Notes under the pieces: model-generated
Told to the model about the DNA's origin: nothing
The model's input: only the letters and a program-made list of their open reading frames with translations
The model's database searches: none
Translations under genes and position numbers: made by a program
Shown here: one piece after another, positions 48,393 to 60,300 of the stretch
Layout of the letters: every line of letters begins with the position of its first letter
Numbering within the stretch: position 1 is the first letter of the stretch
Assembly: GCF_028554725.1 (NCBI RefSeq)
Contig: NC_071668.1
Span: forward strand, 12,215,501-12,279,500
Length of the DNA stretch: 64,000 bases
Reading direction: 5' to 3'
Source: Zeugodacus cucurbitae
Lineage: Eukaryota; Arthropoda; Insecta; Diptera; Tephritidae

Positions 48393-49060
48393 AGACACGC
48401 TTGCTGCTCAAGCTTAGCGTGTGGCATGTTTTATTGACATTTGCCAAATTCATGTACAACACCGGAGTGGAATTTACGCACAGAGGTACAGAAGATTACA
48501 TATTTGGAGAATTAAATAATCATGGAATTTCGTATCATTTGCAGCTACTGTGAGAGTAAGGAACTAAGACTGAACTTAGCTATCCAACAAACAAATAATA
48601 CCTAATTGAAATGTTATAACACAAGAAACTACAAGAAAAACAACAACAACACACATTATTGTATGATTTAATCGCAATTGATTATCAAGTCAACAAATTG
48701 AAGTCATTGAAATTTAGTAAATTTATTTTTTGGAATATGTATATCATAGGAAACAAACGCGCTTTATATTAAGTACTACTACTACAACAACAACAACATA
48801 CCTTTAGTCACACTTAAATACAACGTTTACAATCTAGTGCAAAACACACACAGATAAATAATAATAATAACAAAAACGAGCACAACAACAACAACAACTA
48901 GTAACATAATAATGCGAATATAATAATGCTAATATTAATTATGAATATATATAAAATTGTATTTTGCTAAGGATATTTTAAAAAAAGTGTAAATCAAAAA
49001 CAGAAAATGAAACGAAAGACTTGAAACCCAAAGGTAAGCACGAATTTATACATAGATCAG

Positions 49061-49083
49061 TGTATGTATGTATGTATGTATGT
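49061..49083 (+). repeat. (TGTA)n microsatellite
   Basis: Five to six TGTA units in the probable 3' untranslated region. Confidence 0.9.
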
Positions 49084-49203
49084 AAATGCGCGATAAATAA
49101 TTACTATAAAATAATAATTTTGATTTTATTTGTTTTATTCTTATTTTTATTTTATTTTTGAATTAAAAAAAAAAATTATAATAAAAAATAGAAAAAGCAA
49201 AAT

Positions 49204-49209
49204 AATAAA
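49204..49209 (+). terminator. Candidate polyadenylation signal
   Basis: AATAAA within AATAATAAAG, about 810 bp after the TTLL4 stop codon. A second candidate is at 49180-49185. Chance occurrence is likely in such AT-rich DNA. Confidence 0.35.
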
Positions 49210-49230
49210 GTATATAGGTGGCAGCAGTGG

Positions 49231-52200
49231 AAAAAAATAGCGCATTTGGTGGCAGTAACGGTGCGATACACTCCGGTAACACTAAATACGGGCGGATGTA
49301 CTATCAAAGTCATTCGGGTTTGTGTTGCAACATTGGCTTTGGATTCAAAATTCACCACAAAATTTTACCACGGTGATTTCCAAACAAATTCTAGCAAATT
49401 TCCAACAACAATGATGTCAATATATCTAACAGACATCGGCGTGATATAATTTACATAAACAACTGTGATAAAAAATTTTAACATCGGCACTCTTTAATAC
49501 ATATTCACCACACTCAATTGCTGCAATTTACAAAAGTATACTTTTTATACAACAATCAAGTTATATAATTTACAACAACATATATATATATATATCAAAT
49601 CAACAATCAGAACTCTTCATTTGTGTAACAACATAATACCATCAAGTTCTCATACATTTCATGACCACATCAGCATCAGCATATGTAAGTCACGATTTTG
49701 AACACTTCTATTTTCAAAAGGCTTAAATTTAGTGCTTTTTGAGTCCATGATGCATAATTTCCAATTTTATAAAGCAAATATTTCTTGAATTGAAATAATT
49801 TATAGAATTTCTAAAAAAAAAATCCTGTAAAAATCCTTCCCAAAGGGCATTAAGTTTAAGCTTCTTCATTGTAGTGTAGTTGTAGTTTGTTGAAGTTATT
49901 ATTTTCATACAATCTCAAACACACACTACCAAATCACATTGAAAACACGCTGAACACATAACCGAATAATCGCCTGGGAAACGGTTATATTACTCTATAA
50001 ACAAAGAATACTATATCTACGGGTTTATTGTTGTTGATTTAAATTGCAAAACGTATTGAAGATGTCGCAAGTACTTATTGAGTATATACTGAACACTATA
50101 GTACTCACTATTTATTCGATGGTACTAGCTGAGCAAAGATTTGAGTTCAGTATATTATAAGCGCCCTGGTGCAAATATCCAGAAGAACAAAAAATTGGAA
50201 AAATAACCAGGAGCGCCAAAAATGTGAAAAATATTCCTTTGTAGATTTGAAGTTTTAAAAATTCACATCACCGAATAAGAAATTATCCAATTCTAGATCT
50301 GGAGATCTGGGGTTTTATGTCATTTATGCACAACTGTAAACGTTAAGAATCTTAATATATAATATATTCTCTTGGTCACTAATATCTGCTCTCTGAGACT
50401 TGAAAGGATAATAAGTTCTTTTACCTACTAAATAGGGAGCATAAGGGAGTCAGTTTCTTTTACAAACTTTGGGGGCTTATTGAACTTTTGAACATAAAAA
50501 ATACTTTTCCGACCTAGGTTAGCCAGGAAAGTTTTCGAATGCATTTCTGAATCTAAGTCTTAAGTGAAGTTCTGTACCTTGAAAGATTCATTGGCAATCC
50601 GGTATTTCGTATATATTCTCAGAACGATCGATCGGTTCCGCTATTAGTTCCTTTCTTAGATCTTACGCTAGAAGAACTCAGCGAAAGTAACGTCAGATTT
50701 TGTAGTAGCCGTCCAACATTATATGCTTTCGTGTGGTAAATGTTAGTAGACAGACTTGGACTTACTTCTTTTGCAGTCTCATCCTACACTAGATGTCAGG
50801 AATTACTGAATCCTATGAAAGTTAGCTTAAAAACAGTATCATTTCAACTTCTCGAACTCTTTAATTTATTAAGTAGAAACGTAGTTCATTCTAATCACCT
50901 AATAATTTTAAAGTATTGTGACCAGTTAAATTTCAAAATTCAAATACAAAATACTTTATCAAATAAGCATGGCAACTCTTCAGTTATTATACAAATTTTC
51001 ACTTTAGATGGCGCTCTTATGTGATTTGGTTTTGGTCTACACTAGATTTTAAAGTAATGGCCAAAGATTTATCTACTGTCTGTTCAACGATATGTCGAAT
51101 GTTTTTCCATAGCCTTCCCACAGTTACCGAAATAAAGAGTCTCACAATCCTCTTTACTATTCAAACTATCAAACGTTAGTTCAATGGGTTAATACTACAG
51201 ATTGTAGTAGTAGGACTTAGAGGGGGGTCAGTTTCGATTGATTAGTGCCCATTCGTCTCTGTTAGCTTTGCAATTTGGTTCGTTCTTTGTAATTTAGGTA
51301 GTGGTTTATAGGGATCAAGTTCTGATTCTTCCTAGATTAGCTAGATTCTATAGTATAGTAGTATAGTTTAAGTTTCGTCTATGGAATTTCTTGGGTATAT
51401 CATTACAAGCTATCAACTTAGTTCTATATAATTTGCAAAATGCTTCTATAAAACACTACCGATTCTTAGTTACACACCTTTGTTTTAGATATACATACAT
51501 TTTAGATACTCCTCCGCTACTCCTTTAGGTCTAATATTTTGTATTTACCTTGGCGATAAGTCTAATTATAATTGGTCATTAGTCGGCAGCTTCCACTTCA
51601 CACTTTCTGCTTAGTTTGCTTGCCTGAAGAGTGTGAATAAACCTTTGAATTATGAGAGCGAATGAAGTGTGGAAATTTGTGTGGCGGCTATTTCATGCAA
51701 CAACAACAACCACAATTACTTGTTGCAACATTGTTGACTGTGACCGCAAACGCATTCCGCGGACATTCAAATACATTTTTTTTGTAATAATTCTCGCCAC
51801 ATTTTTACAAGCAAACAACATATTTACTGTTGAGGTGTTCTGTACGTCTATATATATGTATATATTCATTTATATATGTATGTCTCTATGGTACTTCTGT
51901 TTGACCACTTTGCCGACCAATATTTTATTATAATGACACAGACAATCTCAATAATGGTCGCTATGATGATGAACTGCTTTATTAGTCCAACAGCGCAGCA
52001 GTGTGCGATAAGACCATGCGCATGCGCAGAACGCAATGGCATTAAATACGCGGCAGCTTCCGTCGCACAACAACAAACAGTAGTTGGCGAGTTGTTTCTC
52101 TTCGAAATGAGTGCAGACAAGAATAAGAACAAGAAGAACACACTCTACGCATATGCACTGCACGTTCGCCAATAAATAATATTTTTTTGAAATGGGAAGT

Positions 52201-52686
52201 TATGAAAAGGATAAAATATGCATATGGTAGCTGAAGTGTGTATTGTTTTTGTTCAGGGGCTTATGTAGAAATTGATTTGAGGAGGAGATGATCCGAGTTT
52301 TTTTGCCTTGGACAAGCGCGAGTTTCCAAACAAATCCTAATTATATCCTTTATATTTGAATTTCACTTCCAAAACGATTAGGAGAGAAGAAGGTTCTCAT
52401 TTGACGTAGTTTTTCGTTTTACCATACGTACATTTTATTATCAAATAACCTAATATGAACTCTATTGCATCGTCTTCTCTGAATTTGAGAACATCGCCTT
52501 GTCTTGTTTGCCCTAGTTGCCAAATTTTTGTTCCGTAAGCTGATTGTGAGAGTTTTCACCTAACTATGAAAATCCATTTCTCTTGTTCAACAAAAATTTA
52601 GTGTGTTTAAGAAGACTTTGGTATGTAGTCAGAAGTCTTAACTCGAATATTGTGTAATCTAATCCCAATCCCAGCCTATTTCTTAA
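49231..52686. other. Intergenic, no gene seen
   Basis: 49250-49450 is GC-richer with open frames on both strands and no recognisable product. 49690-51580 is mostly of the simple-repeat-poor texture. 51600-52180 is CAA/TATG-rich, and 52210-52680 is smooth again. The 94-codon frame at 50740-51024 has no domain. Confidence 0.5.
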
Positions 52687-53085
52687 TCAATCTCCAGTTT
52701 TATCTTTCGTTCTCGTTTCCGAATCACTTAAGCATTTCGCACTCAAAAAATGTCCTTTCGAATACTCAATTGAATATTTTGGCATTCCAAAGTTTTTAAA
52801 GCAATCTTTAAGTGGCTTAACGGCATAAGTCATTGAGGGGTTAGGCTTCACAAAATCCGTGAGCAAATCCAAATCTTCCGGGTTGAGGCGGATGTGCCCT
52901 ACTGAAGGGATTGCGATCCATTTTGAAAATGTCTGCTGTTCGGGCTTCGTAACAAAAAAGCCCTTATATTTCGACCCGTTCCTTATGAAGTTGTTTATTC
53001 TTTTTATGGTAACAGTTGTTCCTGGTTTTACTATCATTGAGGAATAAGTTTGGGAACTAGGGTTCATAAGTGTAACTTTAAGCAT
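52687..53085 (-). CDS. Hypothetical 132-residue ORF, not recognised
   Basis: ATG at 53085 to TGA at 52687-52689, with the frame open only seven codons upstream to a TGA at 53107-53109. The translation is balanced, not low complexity: a GTTVTIKRINNFIRNG segment, KYKGFFVTKPEQQ, WIAIPSVGHIRLNPEDLDLL and a charged C-terminal end. No signal peptide or membrane segment is seen. It could be a small single-exon gene, one exon of a larger gene or a mobile-element fragment. No neighbouring exon with matching splice sites was found. It lies inside a simple-repeat-poor block. Confidence 0.3.
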   Translation of the reverse strand: MLKVTLMNPSSQTYSSMIVKPGTTVTIKRINNFIRNGSKYKGFFVTKPEQQTFSKWIAIPSVGHIRLNPEDLDLLTDFVKPNPSMTYAVKPLKDCFKNFGMPKYSIEYSKGHFLSAKCLSDSETRTKDKTGD

Positions 53086-53936
53086 CCACCGGGTTCCGAA
53101 AGCCCCTCAGTTGCTCCCTCCCTAGATTCGGACCGAGAGTATTCTTTAAGGACTTTATACGATGTAAATTCTAAGAACGGATATATTTTTTTAATGTTTA
53201 GTATCACATTTTGAAAAATTTATCAGACCGCTTTAGGGTTGCGTTGCCTTCCTTATCCCCTTCCATAAATACCCGTATCCACATGTGTTCGCCTTTTCGT
53301 CGCCGTTTTGACAGTTGAATTTGTAGAATTTTTGATCGCCAACCGCTGATTCTTCACCTTCACCTTGCAGCGAAGTATTTTGTGGAGCGCTTCTCATTTG
53401 CCCAGCATAAATATATTTTATCGCGCGGCATTGCGATTTCTGTTGCAGCTGAAATATTGATTTGCTGCGCTATGCCATTATTGTTTTTTGTTTGCGCTCC
53501 TTCAAATTGTTTCACTGTTTTTTCTACCGCCGCGAACCCGTTCCCCAACCGCAGTTCCACTACCTCTGACCGCCGCTGATGTCGCATATGTCAACTGTCT
53601 TGCTAAACACATGTAGACATAAATGTCATATATCCGCAGAGATGTTCATGCCTCAACCGCGAGCGAGTGAGTGGCCCACAAACAACTACAACAAATCGTC
53701 GTCTGGCCGCTTTGGCTTGACATTGATGTCCGGTCCGCCGGATGGTCGCTGGTCGGCTGGCTGGTTGGTTGGTTGGCAGGCGCATACCTGGTAGGCGCAC
53801 TTTTCATCCTTTTTACCTTAATCGATTATCATTTTTAATAATCGATTTCATTTGGACACCATAAACATGCGGACGGACGGACAGACGGCACCGAAAGGCA
53901 TATCAAGTATGTATGGACGAGAGTACGGGAGCAAAC

Positions 53937-53957
53937 AAGTCAGTCAGTCAGTCATCC
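53937..53957 (+). repeat. (CAGT)n short tandem repeat
   Basis: AGTCAGTCAGTCAGTCAT followed by CCAGTCAGTT; about five units with one interruption. Confidence 0.85.
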
Positions 53958-54800
53958 AGTCAGTTAAACTCGGCGTCCACTTACATATGTAGGTATTTGT
54001 GGCAGTTGCAACATGTCTACTTACATATGTTCAACTTGTTGCCATTGTTGTTGTTGCTGTCGGCCGCCTTGTTCTCTCATTGTCCACCTTTTGCTTTACA
54101 AGACCTTGCCAATGCTGTGCCGTCTGCGGCCGGCATGTAGTACGCAAGTTTAGTGACACCAGCTAGACATTTATGATTGTCATCATCTTCGGAAAGTTAA
54201 CAGGCAGCCTGACCGACAGCAGATAGCTGGCTTCGTGCAAGCAGACAGGCATTCAGCATTCAGTAAATGTGGTCTAGTTGAAAAGGGTAGATCACATTAA
54301 TTAATTGGTTGATAGCTATGTATGAGTTTTTATTCGCTTATTGTAATAAATAAAATATAAATGTTCATTCCATATATGGTTGGACAGCAAACAGCAGCGG
54401 CAGCAGCAACAAGTTGTACTTTTTCATTGGAAATATTTCTTTGTGCTGAAACTTTAGGCGCCTTACACAAGGACTGCCGATGGGATGGAATTCTTCAGGT
54501 GATGCCGAGATGGGGATTCGAAAGTTTTGAGCTTCGACTTTCGAATCCAAACCTTGACAGTTCCTTGATAGGAAGGGAAGTCAGAAAGCCACCTTTGGAA
54601 TACCGTTTAGTCCAGAGGTTTGCCACCATTTGTACATTTATCGACGTCTCAAAGATATATAAATCTGTTCTTTGGCTTCTTTTTGTGGAAGAAAAATAAA
54701 TCTGTCCCTGCTGGCCTGGCCCCAGTAAAATTGTACTTGTTGTCAGCTCTCATACTTCTGATTCTTTGAATGGCGGTTCTGTACATCAATCCCCATGGTT

Positions 54801-54900
54801 TTTGTTGTTGTTGTAACGAGTGCTGTCGAGTTAACAATCCGATGACGGATCCAAATTCGGGTTTGCTCCGGTTACGTCAGTTGTAGGGACGATCGATCCC
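54801..54900 (+). repeat. TTG-headed dispersed repeat, second copy
   Basis: TTTGTTGTTGTTGTAACGAG heads it, then ACGGATCCAAATTCGGG and GCTCCGGTTACGTCAG, in the same order as 45850-45950 in the TTLL4 intron. It is a diverged copy of the same family. Confidence 0.55.
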
Positions 54901-57039
54901 ATCGGATCTCGATTAGCCTCCTTAGCCGTATTGTGTCTGCACTCCTTCTAGGTTGTTCGATGTTATCACAGGATCACCATTTGGGTCGCATTTTTCTCTG
55001 TATACCATCCTTGGGCCTCATTATATCTATGGGGACTTTTATACAGTCATAGGATGTATTTACTAAGACTAGAACATTCGTATTTATTTTGCTCCGAACT
55101 TCATTTCCGGGATTCATCAAAATCTAGACAAAAGTTTAGAGTTATTGGGTTCATCTATAAAAATAAGACCATTGCAGAGTTACTACTCAAAAAGTTATTA
55201 CTTTCGGCCGACGACAAACAATCACACATTGTCTTTTGGAATAACTTCAAGAAACCGTCGTGTCTCACCTCAACCAACTCATTGTCATTTTCGCCCTCCA
55301 GCATGCTACCAAATTAATTTGACCTCCTGTCCAATAATAAACAAATTTATCAAGCGGAGAAAGCGAATAATAAATGGCTGATCTTTATTAATTTATGTCC
55401 TGCTGATATATTTTGCGTCATATTTATTTCAAGATTAATCTCTTTATTACAATTTTAATTTGTTGATTTATGTCTTCATCAACTTTCACCAAAATAAAAT
55501 TGTTCACTCATTCATAAGCAACGCTTACAAACAGGCTGAGAAATGCCACCCAAAAGTTGTATGAAAAACACAGGTAACACTGTGTAACAGAGTGGTGATA
55601 TTTAGTGTTTCAAAGTAGTTGAAAGAAGTTGGTTTTAGTAATATTTAAGACAGTGAAAGCTCTAATATTGGGTTAGTTTGTAAACGCAGTAACTTGGTTG
55701 CACTGCATATTTGCAGTGTTAAAAACTCAGTAAATACATATCTGGCTAGACTGGAACTTATTTACGAAATTTTTCTTAGATAAGCATTTTTTTGGTAACT
55801 ACAAAATTCTCTCGTTGTTTTAATACCATCTCAGGAATACTGTATAAGAAATATATACATATATCCTTGTTAAGAATAGCTAACTATAGTTAAGTTTTCT
55901 GCTAAGCTTCGTTTCTATGAACTTTTTAATCTCATAAAAATTCTTGATGGGTATCTCTAGTATACGTTTTTGATGTCTTTTCTTAAGTGGGTGTCTTCCA
56001 TTGAAAAAATGTAAAGCTATTGCAATATTTCTCGATGAATTCCAATGATTTAGAAATTGTCTTCTTATTATATTCTCATTTTATTGCTAGTATACCCTTA
56101 AAGTTTAACATTTAAAGAAATAGATCTCATCTCCCGAATAAGAACTTCCGTAAAATGTTAGGATAGCAAGATGAGTTGGTTTAGATTCTGGTTCTCATTT
56201 CATTTCTCATTTTATAATACTATTTGGACATGATTTAGCTCTGTCAGTTGAATTTCATAGTCGATTGCTTAACTGACGTGTCAAAGGATATATTTGCGCC
56301 AAGCTTTCTTCAAAATAGTAGATAGTTGGGATGATTTAAACCATATTCCAGCTAATTCTGGTTTCCAACAGTAAAATCTGGTTAGGGGACTAAGCTTTGT
56401 GGTAAAAGAGGAGAGACGATTGAGGAAATATTTAAAGTTTCAATGATATTGGGTAAAAGGAAGAATGATGAAGTGTCGTGGTTAAGATTATAATATGATC
56501 CGAGATCCGACCCCAAGATTGCTGTCTTTCATAATCCAGTATGCCACGTAACACTGTGGAATGATGGAACCCAAGCTCCCGATTTATCGGATTTAGGTCA
56601 GATTATAAATATATCCTGGTTTCAAACTATATATAATGGATCTGGAGAAAGTGTTCGTTGAGCGAATATGTCATCATAGAGAAGACCATGGCTTTAAGAG
56701 GAGTAGAGTAGTGCGGAGAAAAAATGTGAGGATTGTATATATGAAGATAGAGGAGAACACATTTTATATTAGAGTCACTGACTTTGGATTTAGACATCAT
56801 TTATGGGATTTATCATTGGATCAGCAGACAACCTGATAGCAAAAGCTGTAAGGTTTGTTTCGTCGAAAAAAGACCTTTTTTCATGAATTTTTTTAGAAAA
56901 AATTATTGCAGTAGGTTTATTTTACTTATTATTACATGAAAGTGCAACATTTGAAGGATACTTAAAAAAAAGTTTTATCGAAAAATAGCGAGGAATTTAT
57001 CGTCGATGTCTGCAGGCACCTCGAAAAGAAGTTGTTGTG

Positions 57040-57326
57040 CGGTGACCAGCCTACAGCATCACTGGATCATCCGAAACCGAAAAATCAAAATGCAAAGAAA
57101 GTTTATTAGTTTATCTTTCAATTGACGTCGAGTTTTTTTTAATTTTTAAATTTTTCAATTTTTGATACCATTTTCAAGCCAAAATGACGATTTTAGACGA
57201 AAAAATCGACCTATTTGTTATTGTAAAATTGTTAGTAATTAAATTTTTTGGAAAAACTCGACGTCATTCGAAAGCTATATGTATGTAGAATATTTGTTCA
57301 AATTTGTATTTGTCGGCTGGTCACCG
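57040..57326. repeat. Fold-back sequence with nested inverted repeats
   Basis: Outer arms CGGTGACCAGCC (57040-57051) and GGCTGGTCACCG (57315-57326) are exact complements. Inner arms TGACGTCGAGTTTTTTT (57123-57139) and AAAAACTCGACGTCA (57252-57266) also pair. The arms are spaced similarly on both sides, so the whole 287 bp can fold. There is no coding frame. It could be a MITE or fold-back element. Confidence 0.75.
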
Positions 57327-60300
57327 ACTTTAAAAATGACATATTTGCGAAAATCGATTCAAAGTTTTGTACACTCAGCGCAGGTGGCTGGAGGTACCGT
57401 TATTCAACCTGCTGTAACTTCGTTAGTTTTTCTCCGAATGACATAAAATTTTAACACAATATTCTTGAGATGTTGATGGTTCAGAAAAAAATTAAAAAAA
57501 TATGAAAATCAAAATTTGTCAAACCTTACTTACCCCCCCCTAAAGTAGAATACTCCCGAGAATTCCTGCAATGCTGCCATATTCGCTCAATTTCTGCCAA
57601 ACAAACTTTGCCATGTTACACAGTGTAATTACTGCAATATTGCAATTTTTGTATTAAGTAATTTTTCAAAAGCAAAGCAATAAAACGAAAACTTTAATTG
57701 CGCGCAGAAGGAGGCGCAAACCGAAAATTCATAATAAAATATGAAAAATTCATATTTTGAACAAGAGCAATTTGCAACAATACAACTTCATTTACAAATC
57801 CTCACAGTCAAATACACACACACAAACACATACACGCAAGCGACGATGCTTGAATATTTGATATATTATGCAGTTGTGACATGAAATGTTGCAAACATCG
57901 TGTGTAGACACATGAAGAGTGCATGTGTGTTGCATGGCAGGCATGTGGATGAGCCGAAATGTCAACGCTGACAGCTGACAACATATTATTAACCTGAAAT
58001 ATATGCGTGTTCCGGCGAGCATACAAAATTAATAGCCTGAATTAACTGCTGCAAAATGTAGGCAGTACAACACAACAACACCAAAATATATTAACAACAA
58101 AAAACTGCGAAGCATCAAAATCAGTTGAAAGACAATGAATGCGCCACAAAAAGGATGACAGTCAACGTGTAACATCAACAAAGTAGATATAAATATGTGT
58201 GAGTGTGTGTGTGCGTGTGTGTTGGTGCTGATTTTAAAAACGTTATTAAAAATGCGTAAATTTCACCGCATCGCCGCCGCCACACAGACATCATTGGGGA
58301 GTGCAAATATTTTTGTATGACATAACCGACGAACTGAGCCAACAAGCCGTGTATCTTTTGTCTTTAGCACAAAAACTCTCCACAAAACTTTCGAGGCGTT
58401 AGCAGCAGCCACGGCCACAGCCATAGTCCGCCAGTCCTGAAGGCCAATGACCTATTTCATGACCACGCTTTACTTTCATTACTTTGTTGTTGCTTTTGTT
58501 TTTATTAATCAAATTCGAAATTAATTACGCGCAAAGGTTCGCAGTCCACGAGTAGGCTTTCCGTTGTTCTTTTTTTGTTGCTGCTTTTGGTTGCCCTACC
58601 AAAAATGCCTACGCGTCTTATGCACTGAATTTATAATGTGCGTGCAACAAAAAGAGGGACGCCACCGCAACGCGCATCATCTGCTTGCAGCGCTAAACGT
58701 TTTTCGGCAGCGCGCGCCGTACGCGCAACAGCCGAAGGGTAATTAAAAAATTTTCAACTGAAGCGCCAGACTCGCCAGTGGAGCTAAGGAACTGTACTCA
58801 GGTATATAGGACTGTCGGTCTGTCTGTGCATCACCTGAGCGACATATCGTCGTGGAGGATGTGCAAAATAGACGTGTATTTATGTGGATTGAAGAAGAAT
58901 GAATGAGAACTTTAGCTAAGGATAGGTCTTGGGTCAAACCGAAGCTTGGATACTCTACAGGAATGAGGATATTGCCTTTTTATATATTAGATGCGTACTA
59001 AAAGATTCATCATAGAAGTTTAGTTTGGCGCTTCTGTTCCGAATATTGGCTAAAGCCTAGTATTAGTTCCGTCTATAACTTCGTTTGGTTTCGGTATCAA
59101 AAATTCCATGGGAGGTTGGTGAGTCATATAAATGTCAATTAAATGAGCGCTTCATCATTACCACTCAATATTCCTCAGATTCGGTAATACCTATCCTTTC
59201 GATTCGATTCAATATTTTTCGTAAATATCCTATGGTTTCCAAAGACCACTATTTTTAGTTGATAGCGCAGAAATCTGGGACGGCCTTTGGTGAAGTCCTT
59301 ACCTTCTTTAAAGAACTTTAATTACTTTTCCCAATGAAAACCTTTATTTGTCGATTTTCATGAGGCCAATAATAACCTCTTTCTCAAAAAAGTTCGGTTT
59401 CTCTAATTGTAACGTTCTAACCGGTCACTGTGGTATTAAGTGCTAATACCAACATAAAGTTGTCTTGAAGAAGGCGCGGTAGAACCCTCTCGGCATTTCC
59501 GGATGTGCTCAAGATGATTCGCCTACTTATGAGGGTCGTCTCTGTCTTTCTGCAAGCTTTCTATTCAGGGTTCTTTAATTAGGACACGTATAAAGTGTTC
59601 GTAACAGAATTTCAATTGCTATCCCACCCGGTAAGGCAGTTTTACTCATGTCGGATTAAAGAAAACTCCTCACAGGGCTTCGATTTTCAGTCGTCTTTGC
59701 TTCCAAGTGCTTCTCTCATTTGGTCCCCCGTTCTTCTATATATTTCGAACAAACTCAGTATTCTCTGCAAGCGTAGGGTATCAGAACACTGTCACATCAT
59801 CTCCGCTGCTCTGCCTATAGACCTGACAGCTGTTAAGTAAACTAAATAGCCGTTCACCGCCTGCGATATCCCACTTAAAGCATATAAGCATAAGCTTTTA
59901 TCGATCCGAATCTTAATGCGTTCTTTTTCGAGCTGTCGTCTTACGTCCTCCAACCATTGTCACATCACAAAGCACTTTCGTACGCCCATCCATCCAAACT
60001 TCCATCCATCCGTTTATCCAACTAGACGTGCGTCTTGTCTCGGTGTGAGCGCCGCGTCCACCTGTGCTGCCGCGTCTCATCATCGCGTGTGATAATTACG
60101 CGCATCGTTGACCGTTTTTATGCCATTTCATTTATTAATTAATAATTTCATATTTTTATGTCGTCTCCCCAATAATGCAACCGCGAACGCGACAAATCGA
60201 ATGCTACTTTCGAACCGCGAGCTCATACGTGTTTGTGTGTGTGTGTGCCGGCATGTTGGGTCGGGTGACGATCTCAATGGCGTTGACTATGGCGCTGCCC

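Larger units (their letters stand above)
48393..49230 (+). other. TTLL4 probable 3' untranslated region
   Basis: AT-rich with CAA tracts and a GTAT run. AATAAA words occur at 49180-49185 and 49204-49209; the transcript end is probably soon after one of them. The exact site cannot be told from the sequence. Confidence 0.45.
53110..57039. other. Intergenic, no gene seen
   Basis: 53290-54280 is GC-richer, with a GGAC/AGAC run (about 53871-53887) and a CAGT run (53937-53957). 55790-56830 is smooth. Open frames of 60-112 codons are not recognisable. Confidence 0.5.
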
